Shown here: in pieces, positions 61,706-64,000 of the stretch | Layout: the number at the start of each line of letters is the position of its first letter | How positions within the stretch are numbered: position 1 is the stretch's first letter | Assembly: GCA_026826555.1 (NCBI GenBank) | Contig: JAKSZT010053769.1 | Coordinates: 6,147,971 to 6,211,970, forward strand | Origin: Tolypeutes matacus | Taxonomy: Eukaryota; Chordata; Mammalia; Cingulata; Chlamyphoridae | Reading direction: 5' to 3' | Length of the DNA stretch: 64,000 nt | The notes under the pieces: model-generated | What the model saw: the letters and a program-made list of their open reading frames with translations, nothing else | The model's database searches: none | Told to the model about the DNA's origin: nothing | Translations under genes and position numbers: made by a program

Positions 61706-64000
61706 TCTCTATTTCATTTATCTCTACTCAAATCTTTATCATTTCCTTCATTCTGCTTGCTTTGGGTTTAGTTTGCCCTTCTTTTTCTAGTTCTTCCAGT
61801 TGTGAGGTTAGGTCTCTGATTTGAGATATTTCTTGTTCTTTAATGTAGACCTAACGAGAGGTACAAAATTTCCCCTTAGCACTGCCTTTGCTGCATTTCA
61901 TCTGTTTTGGTATGTTGTGTTTTCATTTTCATTTGCCTCTATATTTCATAATATCCCTTGTTATTTCTTTTTTAACCCATTGGTTTAAAAACGCATTGTC
62001 TAATTTCCACATATTTGTGAAATTTTCAGTTATCCCTTTTTACTGATTTCTATTGTGGTGTGAGAAAATACATTGTTTGATTTCAGTATTTTTAATTTTA
62101 TTGAGACTTGCTCTGTGACCTAACATATGGTCTCTTCCAGAAAATGACCCATGTACACCAGAGAAAAATGTGTATTCTGCTGCTTTTAGGTGAAGTGTTC
62201 TATATATGTCTGTGAGGTCTAAGTTATATATCATTCAAATTTTCTATTTCCTTATCGATCTTCTGTCTAGATGTTCTATCCTTTATTGAAAGTGGTATAT
62301 TGAAGTCTCCTACTATTAATGTAGAAATGTCTTTCTCCCTTCAAATTTGCCAATATTTGCTTCATATATTTTGGGGCTCTGATGTTAAGTACACATGTAT
62401 TTATATTTGCTATGTCTTCTTATTGAACTGACCACTTTAACAATATATAGTGTCCTTCATTGTCTCTTGTAAGAGTTTAAAAGCTATTTTATCAGATATT
62501 TGTATAGTTTCCCAGTTCTCTTTAAGTTACTATTTGCATGGAATATTTTTCCATCCTTTCACTTTCATCCTACTTGCATCTTTGCATTTAAGGGAAGTTT
62601 CTTGTAAGTAGCATATCATTGGGTCATGCATTCTCTATCCATTCTGTCAATCTCTGTCATTTGACTATACAGTTTATTCCATCTATATTTAAAGTAACCA
62701 TTGATAATATAGGACTTTCATTTGCCATTTGCTCTTTGGTCATTGTAAGTCTTTTACCATTCATATCCTCAATTCTTCCATTAATATCTATGTTAATATT
62801 TATTTGATTTTTAGGCTTAAATTTAACATCATAAATCTTTAACAATCTGATTTGAATTGATACCAGCTTAACTTTAATACATACAGTAACACTGTTCCCA
62901 TACCTCTTCATACCCCCATCTTTTTATTTTACTTTTTATATATTATATTTTTATTCATTGTGTATCCAAAACCACAGACTTACCATTCCTTTTATGCATT
63001 TTTATTTTAGAATATGTGAGCAGTACAAAGTGGGATTCCATACAAATATATAATACAATAATACTGCCATTTATTATTAATTACCCATATTTTTATCTTT
63101 ACAGGATCTCTTTATTTCTTTATGCCTCTTTGATCCACTGTATAGTGCCCTTGCCTTTCAATCTAAAGAACTCCCTTTAGCATTTTTTGTAGGGCAGATC
63201 TAGTGGTGATAAACTCCCTTAGCTTTTCTTTATCTGGGATGTCTTCATCTCTCCCTCAGTTTTTCTGGATATGAAATTCTTAGTTAGAAATTTTCTTTCA
63301 ATACTTTAAATATTTAGACCCACTGCCTTCTTGTTTGCATAGCTACTTATTGGGGCTGCCTTGTACATAACACATTGCTTTTCTCTTGTAACTTTCAGAA
63401 TCTTCTCCTTGTCCTTGACATTCAACAGTTTTACTATTATGTATGTGGGTGTTCCATTACAGTTTATCTTGTTTGTGGTTTGCTGAGATTCTTGAATGTG
63501 TATATTCACATCTTTTCATAAATTGGGAAAGTTTTTGCCATCATTTCCTTTTATATTCCTTCTGTTCCACTCTCTCTTTCTTCTCTTTCTGGAACTCCCA
63601 TAATATGTCTATTGCTATTCTTGATGGTGTTCCAAAGGTGTCTTAGACTCTGTTCACATTTTAAAATTATTTTATTTTTCGGCCTAAATCATTTCAATGG
63701 TCTTATCTTTGAGTTCACTGATTCTTTATTTCTGCTATTTCTAATCTGCTATTGAAACCGCTAGGGTAATTTTCATTTCAGTTATCATGATCTTCAGTGC
63801 CTGTATTTCTGTTTGGCTCCTTTTTAAAATTTCTATCTCTTTATTGACACTTTTGTATTATTTATTCACCATTTTCCTGACATCTTTTAGTTCTTTCTCT
63901 GTGTTTCCTTTATCTCTTTGAGGATATTGAAGATCTTTTAAAGTATATGTCTGGTATGCTAATTCTGGTCTTTACTCATTTCTTGTTTTTTTTTTTTTTT

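Larger units (their letters stand above)
58270..62900 (-). pseudogene. L1 ORF2 remnant, interrupted by an LTR
   Basis: On minus, endonuclease blocks (about 62.9-62.0 kb), RT blocks (around 59.98 kb) and the C-terminal region (about 59.06-58.8 kb) appear in the right order. Many stops and frameshifts separate them. The RT catalytic pair of aspartates is gone (FVYG), a stop follows, and a 654-bp LTR splits the frame. It could not make enzyme. Confidence 0.8.
8098..64000 (+). other. HDAC9: HDAC9 intron downstream of the exon (partial, runs off the window)
   Basis: For the long isoform everything after 8097 is intron. I looked for the next HDAC9 exon (remembered protein PFLEPTHTRALSV) and found none. 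Stretches without a recognised repeat or gene are about 10.9-12.3, 23.9-24.8, 25.0-26.5, 30.9-34.9, 37.0-38.1, 39.2-40.0, 42.0-44.0, 45.6-48.4 and 54.3-57.4 kb. They are AT-rich, single-copy-looking DNA with only short chance ORFs. Confidence 0.85.
57849..64000 (-). mobile_element. LINE-1, long copy antisense to HDAC9, cut by the window end
   Basis: It runs from the 3' end (T-run at 57849-57856) through 3' UTR and ORF2 to ORF1 and beyond 64000. ORF2 C-terminal text is plain on minus: [19 protein letters not shown] at about 59.0 kb and [20 protein letters not shown] at about 59.67 kb. Endonuclease text DLTDIYRTLH lies near 62.2 kb, and an ORF1-like C-terminal block at 63.31-63.51 kb. A solo LTR interrupts it at 60572-61225. 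The RT FADD position reads FVYG followed by MIL and a stop (59972-59989 on minus), so it is inactive. Confidence 0.9.

Noticed and set aside
1..64000. Bacterial-type systems (operons, CRISPR arrays, phage or toxin modules)
   Set aside because: The DNA is plainly mammalian intron with SINEs, LINEs and LTRs. No spaced direct-repeat arrays or clustered ORFs are present.

Overview
The window is nuclear DNA from a placental mammal and lies inside the gene HDAC9, read on the + strand. One 264-bp coding exon (7834-8097) is the only protein-coding sequence I can support. The tRNA-derived SINEs at 48.46-49.14 kb and 57.58-57.76 kb match what I remember of the armadillo DAS-SINE family (tRNA-Ala-derived). 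Together with LINE-1 copies and MaLR-like LTRs, this points to a xenarthran, most likely an armadillo such as Dasypus. The species is inferred from repeats, not from a database match.

Gene layout: 1-7833 is intron. The exon encodes 88 residues between the N-terminal regulatory part and the catalytic domain of HDAC9, including the acidic stretch [13 protein letters not shown]. Reading continues in frame past the exon's 5' splice site for 16 codons ([16 protein letters not shown]) to TGA at 8146-8148. This is the C-terminus I remember for MITR/HDRP, the short HDAC9 isoform without a deacetylase domain. So 8098 onward is both the next intron and the alternative terminal exon and 3' UTR of MITR. 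The first canonical AATAAA after that stop is at 10426-10431. The rest (to 64000) is intron of the long form; I recognised no other HDAC9 exon.

Repeat layout: old L2 and MIR fragments are scattered throughout (about 230-705, 2600-5040, 6140-6625, 12.3, 15.7, 28.7, 45.4, 50.9-52.7 kb). Two large LINE-1 copies lie antisense to HDAC9: about 16.81-23.53 kb, apparently near full length, and 57.85 kb to the window end. The second is interrupted by a 654-bp solo MaLR-like LTR with 5-bp target duplications. A related 436-bp LTR lies at 53.83-54.27 kb. DAS SINEs occur as a dimer, a three-unit composite and a young monomer. Two hAT-type MER5A-like copies form an inverted pair at 49.55-50.84 kb. Microsatellites include (CA)n, (GGGA)n/(GA)n and a (GT)n(GC)n tract.

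I found no new gene system. The most useful observations are the MITR read-through exon with its weak splice donor, the solo LTR with its paralogous empty site, the unusual three-unit DAS element, and a 40-bp micro-retroposition with a 13-bp target duplication. Repeat family names are from memory of consensus sequences and would need RepeatMasker to confirm.
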